From: Pseudomonadota bacterium
GTDB lineage: Bacteria; Bdellovibrionota; Bacteriovoracia; Bacteriovoracales; Bacteriovoracaceae
Direction of reading: 5' to 3'
DNA: 64,000 bases
NCBI GenBank assembly: GCA_027487515.1
Contig: JAIYDL010000024.1
Location: forward strand, 1-64,000
A program made the translations under genes and the position numbers. The notes beneath the pieces were generated by a model. It saw only the letters and a list, made by a program, of their open reading frames with translations, did not search any database and was not told where the DNA came from. Below, in pieces: positions 1 to 7,863 of this stretch; the stretch's first letter is position 1; every line of letters begins with the position of its first letter.

Positions 1-51
1 GAATGAAGAAGCAGAGAGAGCGATGAGAGCAGCGAAAAGAAAAGTTTTCAT
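1..51 (-). CDS. Secreted protein, N-terminus only (partial)
   Basis: Only the first 17 codons lie inside the window; the gene continues past base 1. The visible peptide is a typical signal-peptide start: Met-Lys-Thr-Phe followed by a hydrophobic Leu/Ala/Ile run and Ser-rich residues. The start is supported by a strong Shine-Dalgarno (GAGGAGG, bases 57-63 on the opposite strand) 5 nt before the ATG. The AT-rich leader from 64 to about 125 contains a TATATT-like -10. Function cannot be told from this fragment; it is exported or a lipoprotein. Confidence 0.75.
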   Translation of the reverse strand, partial: MKTFLFAALIALSASSF

Positions 52-181
52 GTTATCCTCCTCAGGATGTTTATGATGAGAATCTTTTGATTCCCGTGTT
101 TTGTGAGGATAATATAATATGACTCGCCGCAGCTTTCGAATTATATATTTTGCGCAAGATAATCCCACAAGATGAACCAAA

Positions 182-208
182 AAAAGGACCACCTTTGGTG
201 ATCCTTTT
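182..208 (-). terminator. Rho-independent terminator, distal of two
   Basis: A 12-bp stem with one mismatch (182-193 pairs with 197-208, loop TTT). On the minus strand it is followed by a run of seven T. It lies downstream of folA and would stop leftward transcription of thyA-folA before the next leftward gene. Confidence 0.7.
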
Positions 209-311
209 GACCGGTCTGCCCTCAAAAATTTACCGTCTCCGGTTTCTTTTTTTGCTCAAGAAAGGGATTTCGAACTCCCCCTCCCCGGTTAAGTTTCATT
301 CTAGCAAAACG

Positions 312-330
312 GGACCCCCGCCGGGAGTCC
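312..330 (-). terminator. Hairpin downstream of folA, proximal of two
   Basis: On the minus strand an 8-bp GC-rich stem (GGACTCCC / GGGGGTCC with one G-T pair) closes a GGCG loop and is followed by CGTTTTGC. It starts about 40 nt after the folA stop, so the operon ends in two tandem hairpins (this one and 182-208). The rest of 52-370 shows no gene. Confidence 0.5.
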
Positions 331-370
331 TTCCTTCAAAAACTTACCGCAAGAAAGCTGATGAGCTCGG

Positions 371-862
371 TTACTTTCGGTCTAGGATCGAGAAAACGAA
401 CTCGTGGTCATTGCCCGGCTTTAAGGGGAAGATTTCCTCGGAAACGGTCTTCCAATTTTTCAGCGAAAGCACGGGAAAGAACGCGTCCCCTTCGATCTCG
501 GCCTTAACTTCTGTGAGATAGATTCGGTCGGCCAGAGAGAGCGCCGAGCGGAAAATCTTTTCGCCCCCGATGATGAAGAGCTCGCTTTCCCCCATTCGTT
601 CGGCCTGCTTGATGGCGCGAAAAATTGAGGTGAACCAAAGGACCGATTCCTCGTTCGCCCGAGGCCCCGAAGAAACCACGAGGCTCATCCTTCCGGGGAG
701 AGGTTTTCCGATGGACTCGAAAGTCTTGCGGCCCATGAGGATGTGGTGGCCCATGGTGATTCTCTTGAAGTTTTGGAGATCATCTTTGAGGTGCCAAGGG
801 AGCTGATTGTTGACCCCAATGACGTGATTCTGAGATTTCGCAACGATGAATGAAATACGCAT
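371..862 (-). CDS. folA: Dihydrofolate reductase
   Basis: Reduces dihydrofolate to tetrahydrofolate with NADPH, restoring the cofactor that thymidylate synthase oxidises; cytosolic. The 163-residue product has the DHFR order: an N-terminal ISFIVAKSQNHVIGVNNQLPWHL segment split around the usual G-x-x-N-x-L-P-W motif, then the cofactor loop GRKTFESIGKPLPGR, then the IIGGEKIF segment, and Asp/Glu near the end. Length matches bacterial chromosomal DHFRs (about 160). I chose the ATG at 862 over an upstream in-frame start because the longer form would run into thyA. The ATG lies one base after the thyA stop, so the two genes are almost certainly co-transcribed and translationally coupled. Confidence 0.96.
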   Translation of the reverse strand: MRISFIVAKSQNHVIGVNNQLPWHLKDDLQNFKRITMGHHILMGRKTFESIGKPLPGRMSLVVSSGPRANEESVLWFTSIFRAIKQAERMGESELFIIGGEKIFRSALSLADRIYLTEVKAEIEGDAFFPVLSLKNWKTVSEEIFPLKPGNDHEFVFSILDRK

Positions 863-863
863 G

Positions 864-1658
864 TTAAACCGCCACCGGAGCTTTAATGTGAGGATGCGCT
901 TGGTAGTTCCGGACCTCAAAGTCCTCGAAGGTGAAATCAAAAATATCCTTGACCCCTGGATTGATCCACAACTCCGGCAGTGGGAACTCCTCCCGTGAAA
1001 GCTGGAGCTGGGCCTGCTCGAGGTGGTTCACGTAAAGGTGCGCGTCCCCGAACGTGTGGACGAAGTCGCCGACCTCAAGACCCGTCACCCTGGCCACCAT
1101 GTGGGTCAGTAAAGCGTAGCTCGCGATGTTGAATGGCACCCCCAGGAACACATCGGCCGAGCGCTGGTAGAGTTGGCAGGAGAGTTTTCCGTGGGCCACG
1201 TAGAACTGGAACATCGTGTGGCACGGAGGCAGTGCCATTTTCTCAACATCGGACACGTTCCAGGCAGAAACGATGAGCCGCCGCGAATCCGGATTCTTCT
1301 TAAGCATCTCAATCAGGCCCCGGATCTGGTCAACGGTCCGTCCGTCGTGAGTTTTCCAGCTGCGCCATTGAACACCGTAAACGGGACCTAAATCACCGTT
1401 GTCGTCGGCCCACTCATCCCAGATCGAGACGCCGTTGTCTTTGAGGTACTTAATGTTTGATTCACCCTTCAGGAACCAGAGGAGTTCGTGGATGATGGAC
1501 TTGGTGTGGACCTTTTTCGTCGTGACCAGGGGAAACCCCTCGGCGAGGTTAAAGCGCATCTGGTGACCGAAAACGGAGAGGGTGCCGGTACCAGTTCGAT
1601 CATCCTTACGAACGCCCTCGGCGAGCACCCGGCGCATGAGATCGTGGTATTGCTTCAT
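864..1658 (-). CDS. thyA: Thymidylate synthase
   Basis: Methylates dUMP to dTMP using methylene-tetrahydrofolate, producing dihydrofolate, which the next gene (folA) recycles. The 264 residues equal the Escherichia coli enzyme in length. Visible signatures are the phosphate-binding Arg in DDRTGTGT (residues 19-26), the catalytic Cys146 in [25 protein letters not shown], and the C-terminal [10 protein letters not shown] that closes over the active site. The ATG is preceded by a GGAGGGG Shine-Dalgarno. First gene of a thyA-folA operon with its own promoter at 1692-1721. Confidence 0.98.
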   Translation of the reverse strand: MKQYHDLMRRVLAEGVRKDDRTGTGTLSVFGHQMRFNLAEGFPLVTTKKVHTKSIIHELLWFLKGESNIKYLKDNGVSIWDEWADDNGDLGPVYGVQWRSWKTHDGRTVDQIRGLIEMLKKNPDSRRLIVSAWNVSDVEKMALPPCHTMFQFYVAHGKLSCQLYQRSADVFLGVPFNIASYALLTHMVARVTGLEVGDFVHTFGDAHLYVNHLEQAQLQLSREEFPLPELWINPGVKDIFDFTFEDFEVRNYQAHPHIKAPVAV

Positions 1659-1691
1659 TTGTCCCCTCCAGTAGCTGTCGTGTGTAGAAAA

Positions 1692-1721
1692 ATAGTAGCA
1701 GAGCTACCATATCCTGTACAA
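1692..1721 (-). promoter_or_regulatory. Predicted sigma-70 promoter of thyA-folA
   Basis: On the minus strand: -35 TTGTAC (1721-1716), 18-nt spacer, -10 TACTAT (1697-1692). It lies 34-63 nt before the thyA ATG with the strong ribosome-binding site in between. Pattern match only. Confidence 0.55.
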
Positions 1722-1760
1722 GGGAAGCTTCGGCGCCAAGATTTTGACGGAGATCTCTGA

Positions 1761-1789
1761 TTGATTGAATTCAAAATACTCCCTAGAAT
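1761..1789 (+). promoter_or_regulatory. Predicted sigma-70 promoter of the NamZ-type gene
   Basis: -35 TTGATT (1761-1766), 17-nt spacer, -10 TAGAAT (1784-1789), giving a start of transcription near 1796. The TTG that could open a longer reading frame is the first triplet of this -35 box, which favours the ATG at 1818 as the translation start. Confidence 0.6.
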
Positions 1790-1817
1790 ATGGGAAAAGC
1801 ATTTTACGGGAGTTTTT

Positions 1818-3008
1818 ATGGCCGTGGTTTCTACCGGGTTACAGCGTTTGATCGAAGAAAAATCTCTTCAGGATAAGTTCAAAGGAAAGATCGGTTACCT
1901 CTGCCACAGTGCTTCCGTCACAAAGGAGCTTGAGCATGGTCTCCATGCCCTCCAGCGCGTCTTTGGTTCTCGGCTCACAAAAATCTTCGGCCCTCAACAC
2001 GGATTCGTCACCGACGTGCAGGACAACATGGTCGAAACCACCCACTACATCCATCCCTACTTTAAGCTGCCGGTGTATTCCCTCTACTCAGAAACACGAA
2101 CCCCCACGGACGAGATGCTCGAGGGGCTTGACCACGTTTTCGTCGACCTCCAGGACGTCGGGACACGGATCTACACCTACATCTACACCATGACTCTCCT
2201 CCTCGAGGCGTGCCAGAAAAAAGGCATCGAAGTCGTCATCCTCGATCGCCCAAACCCCATCGATGCCCAGACTCTAGAAGGTAACATTCTTGATCCCCAC
2301 TACGCCTCCTTCGTGGGCCGCCATCCGATTCCCGTCCGGCACGGTCTCACCATGGGTGAGGTCGCGAAGATGCATCAGAAATACTGGGCCCAGGGGAGCT
2401 GCCCGCTCACGGTCATCGAGATGAAAGGCTACCAGCGCCACATGAGCTACGAGGACACGAAGCTCCCTTGGGTTCTCCCGTCTCCGAACCTCGCCACCAT
2501 AGAGGCGGCCTACACGTTCGTCGGGACCGTCCTCTACGAAGGCACGAACATCTCCGAGGGGCGAGGCACAACGCGCTCGCTTGAGATCCTCGGGCACCCG
2601 AAGCTCGAGGCCTTTGGCTTCTTCCAAAAACTCCAACCGGTGCTTGCGGCCGCGAACCTCCGGGGCTTCGTGCTGCGCCCGCTAGTCTTTTTGCCGACCT
2701 TCCAAAAGCACATGGGGAAACCCTGTGGAGGCTACCAGATTCACGTCACCGACCGAAGAGCCTTCGAGCCTTGGCGCCTGTGCCAGTACCTCCTCCGGGA
2801 GCTCTACCATGAACTCGGGAGCGATTTCGCCTGGAAGCAGCCACCCTATGAATACGAATACCATAAGATGCCGGTGGATCTGATCAACGGGACCGACGAG
2901 CTCCGCCATTGGGTCGAACGCCGAGGCAGCGAGGAGGAATACCAGGGCATCATGAGAAAGGGCCAGAACCAGTACAGCGAAGAGCGGGCATCGATTCTCC
3001 TCTACTAA
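1818..3008 (+). CDS. NamZ-type exo-beta-N-acetylmuramidase (DUF1343 / GH171 family)
   Basis: Members of this family cleave N-acetylmuramic acid from the non-reducing end of peptidoglycan fragments. The 396-residue product carries the family's hallmark FGPQHGFVTDVQDN near residue 62, followed by VDLQDVGTRIYTYIYTM, ILDRPNPI, RHGLTMGE and WVLPSPNL, in the order typical of the family. The start at 1818 has a GGGAG Shine-Dalgarno 6 nt upstream and agrees with the promoter position. Many family members are exported, but here I see no signal peptide, so a cytosolic role in recycling imported muropeptides is more likely (inference). Divergent from thyA; followed after 61 nt by a secreted protein. Confidence 0.85.
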   Translation: MAVVSTGLQRLIEEKSLQDKFKGKIGYLCHSASVTKELEHGLHALQRVFGSRLTKIFGPQHGFVTDVQDNMVETTHYIHPYFKLPVYSLYSETRTPTDEMLEGLDHVFVDLQDVGTRIYTYIYTMTLLLEACQKKGIEVVILDRPNPIDAQTLEGNILDPHYASFVGRHPIPVRHGLTMGEVAKMHQKYWAQGSCPLTVIEMKGYQRHMSYEDTKLPWVLPSPNLATIEAAYTFVGTVLYEGTNISEGRGTTRSLEILGHPKLEAFGFFQKLQPVLAAANLRGFVLRPLVFLPTFQKHMGKPCGGYQIHVTDRRAFEPWRLCQYLLRELYHELGSDFAWKQPPYEYEYHKMPVDLINGTDELRHWVERRGSEEEYQGIMRKGQNQYSEERASILLY

Positions 3009-3069
3009 GTCCTAGGGAGTCTTTACACGAAGGCTTGCGAGGACCCCAGGAAGAGGTAAGCTTCATGGG

Positions 3070-3750
3070 ATGAAAATGCGAATCCTGGTGCTGTTCCTCT
3101 TCACTGCATCTGGGGCCCACGCTGGGGCCCGAATGCGGGAGTCGTTTAGCTTCGGGGACATGCGCTCGGAAGTTTCCTGGGCCATCAATGACACTGGGGG
3201 GGACGCGCTCCGAGGCTTGGTGAGCTTTACACCCAATTCAGCGGCCCCTGCCTGTGAGCGCCTGAGCTTCATTCAAACCGCTCGAGTGCGAGTCGACTCA
3301 AGCACCGATTTCCCTTGGCAAGCAGGGAGCGGGCAAACCAACCGGAGCCTCATGAAAACCGTCGAAGGGCCCACCGTGGAAGGTGGATTCTTCATCGATC
3401 ACGATGCGAGCGTGTGCCGTGCGGGGCAAGAGTGCTCGCCCTTCTACCGGGACAGCTGGCCCAATCCGGAGGAGTCCGCCGACGGAAGCTCGACGGCGGT
3501 AGAGAAAAAGACTGCCTCTCTTTTTGATGCGCCCTTTGGCTGGGAGAGCTTCGAATCCATCGAACTCGAGGCCTGCGCCGTCTGCCTAAACCAGCGCCGT
3601 TACGAAGTCTTCGCTTGCGTCCGTTGGGGTGGGAAATGGCCCCTCACCGCCGAACGGTTTCTCCTTCCCCTCTCCATGGCCCCGAAGGCATCGCCGACGT
3701 TCAACGAGGCGCTGGAGCGGTTCTTCGAGTTCTACGGACCTCGTCCCTAA
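3070..3750 (+). CDS. Secreted protein of unknown function
   Basis: A 226-residue protein with a clear signal peptide (Met-Lys-Met-Arg, a Leu/Val/Phe core, then a GAHAGA cleavage region near residue 18). I do not recognise the mature part. It has six Cys in pairs (APACERL, ASVCRAGQEC, LEACAVCLN), suggesting disulfides in the periplasm or outside the cell. A second ATG two codons on (3076) is equally placed. It follows the NamZ-type gene on the same strand and its stop overlaps that of the next, opposite-strand gene by 4 nt (TTAA region). No regulator or partner is evident. Confidence 0.75.
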   Translation: MKMRILVLFLFTASGAHAGARMRESFSFGDMRSEVSWAINDTGGDALRGLVSFTPNSAAPACERLSFIQTARVRVDSSTDFPWQAGSGQTNRSLMKTVEGPTVEGGFFIDHDASVCRAGQECSPFYRDSWPNPEESADGSSTAVEKKTASLFDAPFGWESFESIELEACAVCLNQRRYEVFACVRWGGKWPLTAERFLLPLSMAPKASPTFNEALERFFEFYGPRP

Positions 3751-4340
3751 CCTTCTTCTGGTACGACACATTTCTTGAACTGCTTAATTGGGATCTCGAC
3801 GAGCACCGACTGAGGTGTGCCGGCGTCTAAAACGAGCACAACTTCCTGCCTGCAGTTCGGGCGAAAGTCAGACCCCATCTTCAACGCCGCTGCGACGATC
3901 CGATCGACCCGGGCCTGGGAGTAGGGGCCCACCGTTGAGCCATCGTAAGTGTCATCGATTAAGGACCAGATGGCGAGCTGCACATCACCAGACGTGTAGG
4001 CACCGAGATTGTCTCCCGACGATCTCCCCACCAAGGTTTGGTTGGCGATCCAGTTCACCTCATCGAGAAACTCTGGCCGGTGAACGAGCCCCGCCGGAAG
4101 ATTGAGATTGTAACTCGAATAGAAGCGGTACTGGTAGGATGTGTTCTCCTCAATCGGCCGCGCCCAGTCCGCGCACCACCCAGGGTACTTGCCGTCTGGG
4201 AGGTCAGCGCTTCCCGAGAGAGACACTTCAAAGTAGCTCTTCCCTTTCAGAGGGCGGTCTACACTCAGGCCAGCTGGGGAAGCGAAGGTCCCTCGAAGGA
4301 TGACGAGAAAAAAAGCGACGAGGACTGCGAACTTTTTCAT
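3747..4340 (-). CDS. Secreted protein with Cys/Gln motifs like an internal-thioester domain
   Basis: The start at 4340 has an AGGAGA Shine-Dalgarno; an upstream in-frame start would only add residues before the signal peptide. The 197-residue product begins with a signal peptide (MKKFAVLVAFFLVIL...FAS). The mature part contains YPGWCADWARP (about residue 50) and, about 75 residues later, SGDVQLAIWSLIDD. Thioester domains of Gram-positive adhesins pair a Cys in a [YF]C-x-D context with a Gln in a TQ-x-AIW context, and related sequences occur in planctomycete envelope proteins. The two motifs here fit that pattern in order and spacing, but the remaining sequence is not one I recognise. If the assignment holds, the protein would bind amine-bearing surfaces covalently. 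Family assignment is tentative; the secreted nature is well supported. Confidence 0.6.
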   Translation of the reverse strand: MKKFAVLVAFFLVILRGTFASPAGLSVDRPLKGKSYFEVSLSGSADLPDGKYPGWCADWARPIEENTSYQYRFYSSYNLNLPAGLVHRPEFLDEVNWIANQTLVGRSSGDNLGAYTSGDVQLAIWSLIDDTYDGSTVGPYSQARVDRIVAAALKMGSDFRPNCRQEVVLVLDAGTPQSVLVEIPIKQFKKCVVPEEG

Positions 4341-4515
4341 CCATTCTCCTTGGTAAAAATCCCTTAGGTGGAAGGTAGCGGTGACCCCGAGCAAAGGGGA
4401 AGACCCGCTACGGCGGAAGAGATGCCACCAGAAAAAGGCCTACAGAATAGGTTAGACAAGCACTCGCGTTTAATGCTGAAATAAAAAGATAGGCTATTTT
4501 TTGAAAGGAGTGAGC

Positions 4516-5889
4516 ATGCTACAAACCATCGAACAGATCACCGCCGACTTCGTAGGCGTGGTCTGGGGTGTCCCCCTGGTCCTTCTCCTCGTGGGATCCG
4601 GGATCTTTTTTACAGTTTATTTTGGTTTTCCTCAGGTGCGCTTTTTTAAGCACTCCATCCAAATCATTGCCGGGAAATACGACGATCCGAGTAATAAGGG
4701 AGAAATCTCTCACTTCCAGGCCCTCTGCGCAGCGCTCTCCGCTACAGTTGGTCTCGGAAACATCGCGGGAGTTGCCGTCGCCGTCTCTTTAGGAGGCCCG
4801 GGCGCGGTCTTCTGGCTTTGGGTCGCGGGCTTCATCGGTATGTGCACCAAGTTCACGGAAGTGACCCTGGCCCTTACTTACCGGGACGTGACAGACAAGG
4901 GCTCGGTCCACGGCGGACCGATGTTCGTGATCAAGAATGCCCTCTCCAAGAAATTTTATCCTATTGCTTGGCTCTATGCGGCCTTCGTGGTCCTCTCTTC
5001 CTTTGGTGCTGGGAACATGTTCCAGAGTAATCAGATGGCTGCGGTGCTCAAGACTTCGGCCGGCGTTCCGGAGTGGGTCTCTGGCGTAGTTTTCTGCATC
5101 GGCGCGGGTCTCATCCTTATTGGTGGGATTAAGCGCATCGGCCAGGTCACGGAGAAAATGGTTCCGGCAATGGTGGGTCTTTACCTCTTCGGCGCCATTT
5201 GGATCCTGATTGCTCGCTACGAGATGATTCCGGGCATGTTTGCCCAGATCTTCGCAGGTGCTTTCGCCGGTACCGCCGCAGTCGGTGGTTTCGCCGGAGC
5301 AGCGTTTAAAGAAGTCATCATCATGGGTATCCGCCGGGCCACGTTCTCCAATGAGGCCGGAATGGGTTCATCGGCCATGGCCCACTCGGCCGCCAAGTCG
5401 ACTCCAATCCAAGAAGGGATCGTTGCTCTCCTCGAGCCGTTCGTAGATACAATTGTCGTCTGCACCATTACTGCTGTGGCACTTCTTTTAACTGGTGCCT
5501 GGCACGCGGAAGGTGTTCCTGCAGGATCGGAAATGACGGCCTATGCGTTTGAGACGGTCATGGGGCCCGCAGGACGATGGATCGTTACGGCGACTGTTAC
5601 TCTCTTCGCTTTCTCGACCATCATCTCCTGGGAATACTACGGCGAACAAGGTATCACGTTCATCTTCGGTGACCGCTTTATTCCGGTTTACCGCTACGTG
5701 TTCATTGCCTTCATCTTCGTCGGTGCCATCGCTCAGCTGAACATCGTCCTGAATCTTTCTGACGCGGTTTATGGCCTTCTCGCACTCCCCAACATCATGG
5801 CGTGCTACATCCTTCTTCCGAAAGTTAAGATCGCTCTCGATGAATACAGTGCTAAGCTCAAGAGTGGTCAGATCAAGGCCTACAAGTAA
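4516..5889 (+). CDS. Amino acid (alanine/glycine):cation symporter, AGCS family
   Basis: Imports small neutral amino acids, usually Ala or Gly, with Na+ across the inner membrane. The 457 residues contain the AGCS signatures ALSATVGLGNIAGVAVAVSLGGPGAVFWLWVAG (split around residue 80-110), GGPMFVIKNAL, and RRATFSNEAGMGSSAMAHSAAK, with 10-11 hydrophobic segments, the family's normal length and topology. The ATG at 4516 follows an AAAGGAG Shine-Dalgarno; an in-frame TTG at 4501 would place that site inside the gene. Monocistronic: a strong terminator follows. Substrate preference cannot be read from sequence. Confidence 0.93.
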   Translation: MLQTIEQITADFVGVVWGVPLVLLLVGSGIFFTVYFGFPQVRFFKHSIQIIAGKYDDPSNKGEISHFQALCAALSATVGLGNIAGVAVAVSLGGPGAVFWLWVAGFIGMCTKFTEVTLALTYRDVTDKGSVHGGPMFVIKNALSKKFYPIAWLYAAFVVLSSFGAGNMFQSNQMAAVLKTSAGVPEWVSGVVFCIGAGLILIGGIKRIGQVTEKMVPAMVGLYLFGAIWILIARYEMIPGMFAQIFAGAFAGTAAVGGFAGAAFKEVIIMGIRRATFSNEAGMGSSAMAHSAAKSTPIQEGIVALLEPFVDTIVVCTITAVALLLTGAWHAEGVPAGSEMTAYAFETVMGPAGRWIVTATVTLFAFSTIISWEYYGEQGITFIFGDRFIPVYRYVFIAFIFVGAIAQLNIVLNLSDAVYGLLALPNIMACYILLPKVKIALDEYSAKLKSGQIKAYK

Positions 5890-5931
5890 TTTCACTGCTC
5901 CGCTGACGTTGAAGCTCTCTTCATTAAAAAC

Positions 5932-5953
5932 AACCACCCCGCAAGGGGTGGTT
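5932..5953 (+). terminator. Rho-independent terminator of the symporter gene
   Basis: Perfect 9-bp stem AACCACCCC / GGGGTGGTT with a GCAA tetraloop, followed by a short TCTCT stretch, 42 nt after the stop codon. Confidence 0.8.
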
Positions 5954-6389
5954 TCTCTCGGATCCTAACCGCCAGATCATGAGTCGAAATCATTTAAGAA
6001 TAGCCGCTTCGCCTTTTAGATTCTCTCCCTAAGATCCAGCACCAGTGTTCAGACGACGAAGCGTTGTTACTCCGGCCGGAGAGATCATCCTTGGAGACGA
6101 CATTTCTCCTCTCGCTCTTGGGTCCCAACGAGAACCTTCACCGTGCGTAGAGAGGTTCGCTCTCTCCCCTCAGCGGAAGTTGCTAAAGGAGACTTCTCGA
6201 CACTCCGCTTGCGAGGTCTAGAAAGATCTACGCCTCAAGGTGAGGAGCAGTCATGGTAAGTTGTTCGCTTTGAGCGGAAAGCATTTTTGAGGGACGTGAG
6301 ACCAAAGCGCGCTCAGTGAAAACTCTGTTATCAATCAGTGACGTGAATATGGGAAGGGATTCGCTTCAGAAAAGATCAGAACATGATAC
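5954..6389. other. 436-nt non-coding region rich in short inverted repeats
   Basis: No reading frame with coding character. Short stem candidates include CTCCGGCCGGAG (a perfect 12-nt palindrome near 6072), GAGAGGTTCGCTCTC near 6151 and TAGA-AAGA-TCTA near 6219. It lies between two gene ends with terminators on both sides (5932-5953 and 6390-6409). I looked for tmRNA, RNase P, 6S and SRP signatures and found none. It could hold a structured RNA, or simply be spacer. Confidence 0.3.
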
Positions 6390-6409
6390 GGGGCACCCGG
6401 AGGTGCCCC
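6390..6409 (-). terminator. Hairpin downstream of the S8 protease gene
   Basis: Perfect 8-bp stem GGGGCACC / GGTGCCCC with a CGGA loop, 9 nt beyond the protease stop codon. The T-tract on the minus strand is poor, so it may act as an RNA-stabilising or weak terminator hairpin. Confidence 0.55.
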
Positions 6410-6417
6410 TCGAATAA

Positions 6418-7749
6418 TTAGAGACGAAACATCGGGAACAAAGGAAGCGGAGTCACAGCAGAAGCGTCTGCCTCTTTAGTGCCTGTGGTTTCAACGTCGC
6501 GGACTTGGATCCGAGACTTGGCAATCGCAGAGGCAAGGCTTTCGCTACGGGACATTTGGGCAGCGATCACGGCACGCTCAGAGTTCACGATCCCAGCAGT
6601 TGAAACTTTTTCCTTGAGGAAGCTCTTCACATCGACGGTCCCGAGGATGATCGCCTTGATTTCCTTCGGCGTGAGCTTCGAGTTGGCGTCTTTTATTTGG
6701 GCCGCTACATTCGCTACGAAAGGAGCTGCCTGAGATGTGCCAGAAACGGCGAGGGTATCGTTCCCAGGAATGGCCGAGGTCACGAGCATCCCTGGAGCGG
6801 CAACGTCAACGGTCCGGGTGCCAAAGTTAGAGAACGGCGCAAAGAAACGGTTCTCATAGGTCGCACCGACGGTGATGGAATTATCAGCGCGGATGTTCGC
6901 CGGAGAAGTTCCGTACTCATCGTTCGAGAGTCCATCGTTACCGGCCGCGAACACGAAGAGCGTATCCGGGGCCGCACCGACGAAGCCCTGGCCAGACTTC
7001 AGGAGAGCGTTGATGAACAGACGAGCAGCGCGAGCAGAATCTTCTGGAGACGGCTTCTTAAAGAAAAGTGCACGGTACGCAAGATCCGTGATGACTTTCG
7101 CCTGATTAAACCCGGTTCCGAAAGATCCGTTGGCGACGTCAACCTGGTGAGAATTCACGAAGCGGCCAATGTCGGTGAGGAGTTTCATTTGCTCCGCCGC
7201 AAGAGTGTCAAACGCACGCTCAAGGAGCGCCCACCGGTCGACTGCCGAGGACTTATTTCGGAGGCCCTGGAAAAACGGAGTGACCTCGGTCGGAATGAGT
7301 TTTACGCCCATGACTCGGTTCAAGGAATTTTCAACCGTGATGCCCGCGACGTGGGTGCCGTGAACGAAGTTCCCGAACTTCGAGAGCTCCTGGATGAACT
7401 TACCGTCCTTCACTTTTTCGCGGATCCATTGAATCTCACTCTCCGTTGCTTTCCCGAGGAAGATCTTTCCCTGGACGTCGAAGTACTTCTTGCAATCCGG
7501 GGAAAAGGTCCCAAGGTACTTGTAGTCGATGATTCGGCCGTTCTGTTCTGCGAAGTTCCAGCCGTGGACGTCATCCTGATACCCGTTGCCATCGTTGTCA
7601 CGGCGGTCTTCAACTTCGTTCAGGTTCGTCCAGAGGTTCGGAACGATTCGATCGTGCTTGTAGTCGAGGCCCGAGTCAATGACTGCGATCGTGGCAGCGT
7701 TTGCTGCGGATAGCCCGCTCATGACGAACAACATTGAAATCCATTTCAT
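6418..7749 (-). CDS. Secreted subtilisin-like serine protease (S8)
   Basis: Hydrolyses peptide bonds outside the cytoplasm. All catalytic elements are visible: Asp25 in AVIDSGLDYKH, His133 in HGTHVAGI, the oxyanion Asn271 in AAGNDG and Ser339 in SGTSQAAPFVA. The signal peptide (MKWISM...SAANA) ends at about residue 18 and the catalytic domain begins at once, so the usual inhibitory propeptide is missing. A long insertion between Asp25 and His133 includes a DNDGNGYQDD segment, a likely Ca2+ site. About 70 residues follow the catalytic domain. Next to a second secreted protease on the same strand, with a terminator between them, so they are separate units. Confidence 0.92.
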   Translation of the reverse strand: MKWISMLFVMSGLSAANAATIAVIDSGLDYKHDRIVPNLWTNLNEVEDRRDNDGNGYQDDVHGWNFAEQNGRIIDYKYLGTFSPDCKKYFDVQGKIFLGKATESEIQWIREKVKDGKFIQELSKFGNFVHGTHVAGITVENSLNRVMGVKLIPTEVTPFFQGLRNKSSAVDRWALLERAFDTLAAEQMKLLTDIGRFVNSHQVDVANGSFGTGFNQAKVITDLAYRALFFKKPSPEDSARAARLFINALLKSGQGFVGAAPDTLFVFAAGNDGLSNDEYGTSPANIRADNSITVGATYENRFFAPFSNFGTRTVDVAAPGMLVTSAIPGNDTLAVSGTSQAAPFVANVAAQIKDANSKLTPKEIKAIILGTVDVKSFLKEKVSTAGIVNSERAVIAAQMSRSESLASAIAKSRIQVRDVETTGTKEADASAVTPLPLFPMFRL

Positions 7750-7813
7750 CTCTGTTCTCCTTGAAGAGTTAATACCTCATTGTCTGTGACCCAGTCTTTG
7801 ATCGTCAAATAAA

Positions 7814-7837
7814 AACGGCCTACATGTGGGGGCCGTT
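7814..7837 (-). terminator. Rho-independent terminator of the S1 protease gene
   Basis: On the minus strand AACGGCC / GGCCGTT (7-bp stem, 10-nt loop) followed by TTTTATTTG, 26 nt after the stop codon at 7864. Confidence 0.75.
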
Positions 7838-7863
7838 CCTGTCACTTAAGAGCTGAGAAGATT

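Noticed and set aside
5954-6389. Possible tmRNA, RNase P RNA, SRP RNA or 6S RNA
   Set aside because: None of the conserved signature sequences of these RNAs could be found on either strand; kept only as an unknown non-coding region.
6697-7713. Plus-strand open frame (338 codons) opposite the subtilase gene
   Set aside because: The minus-strand protein has all catalytic motifs; the plus-strand translation is Arg-rich and featureless.
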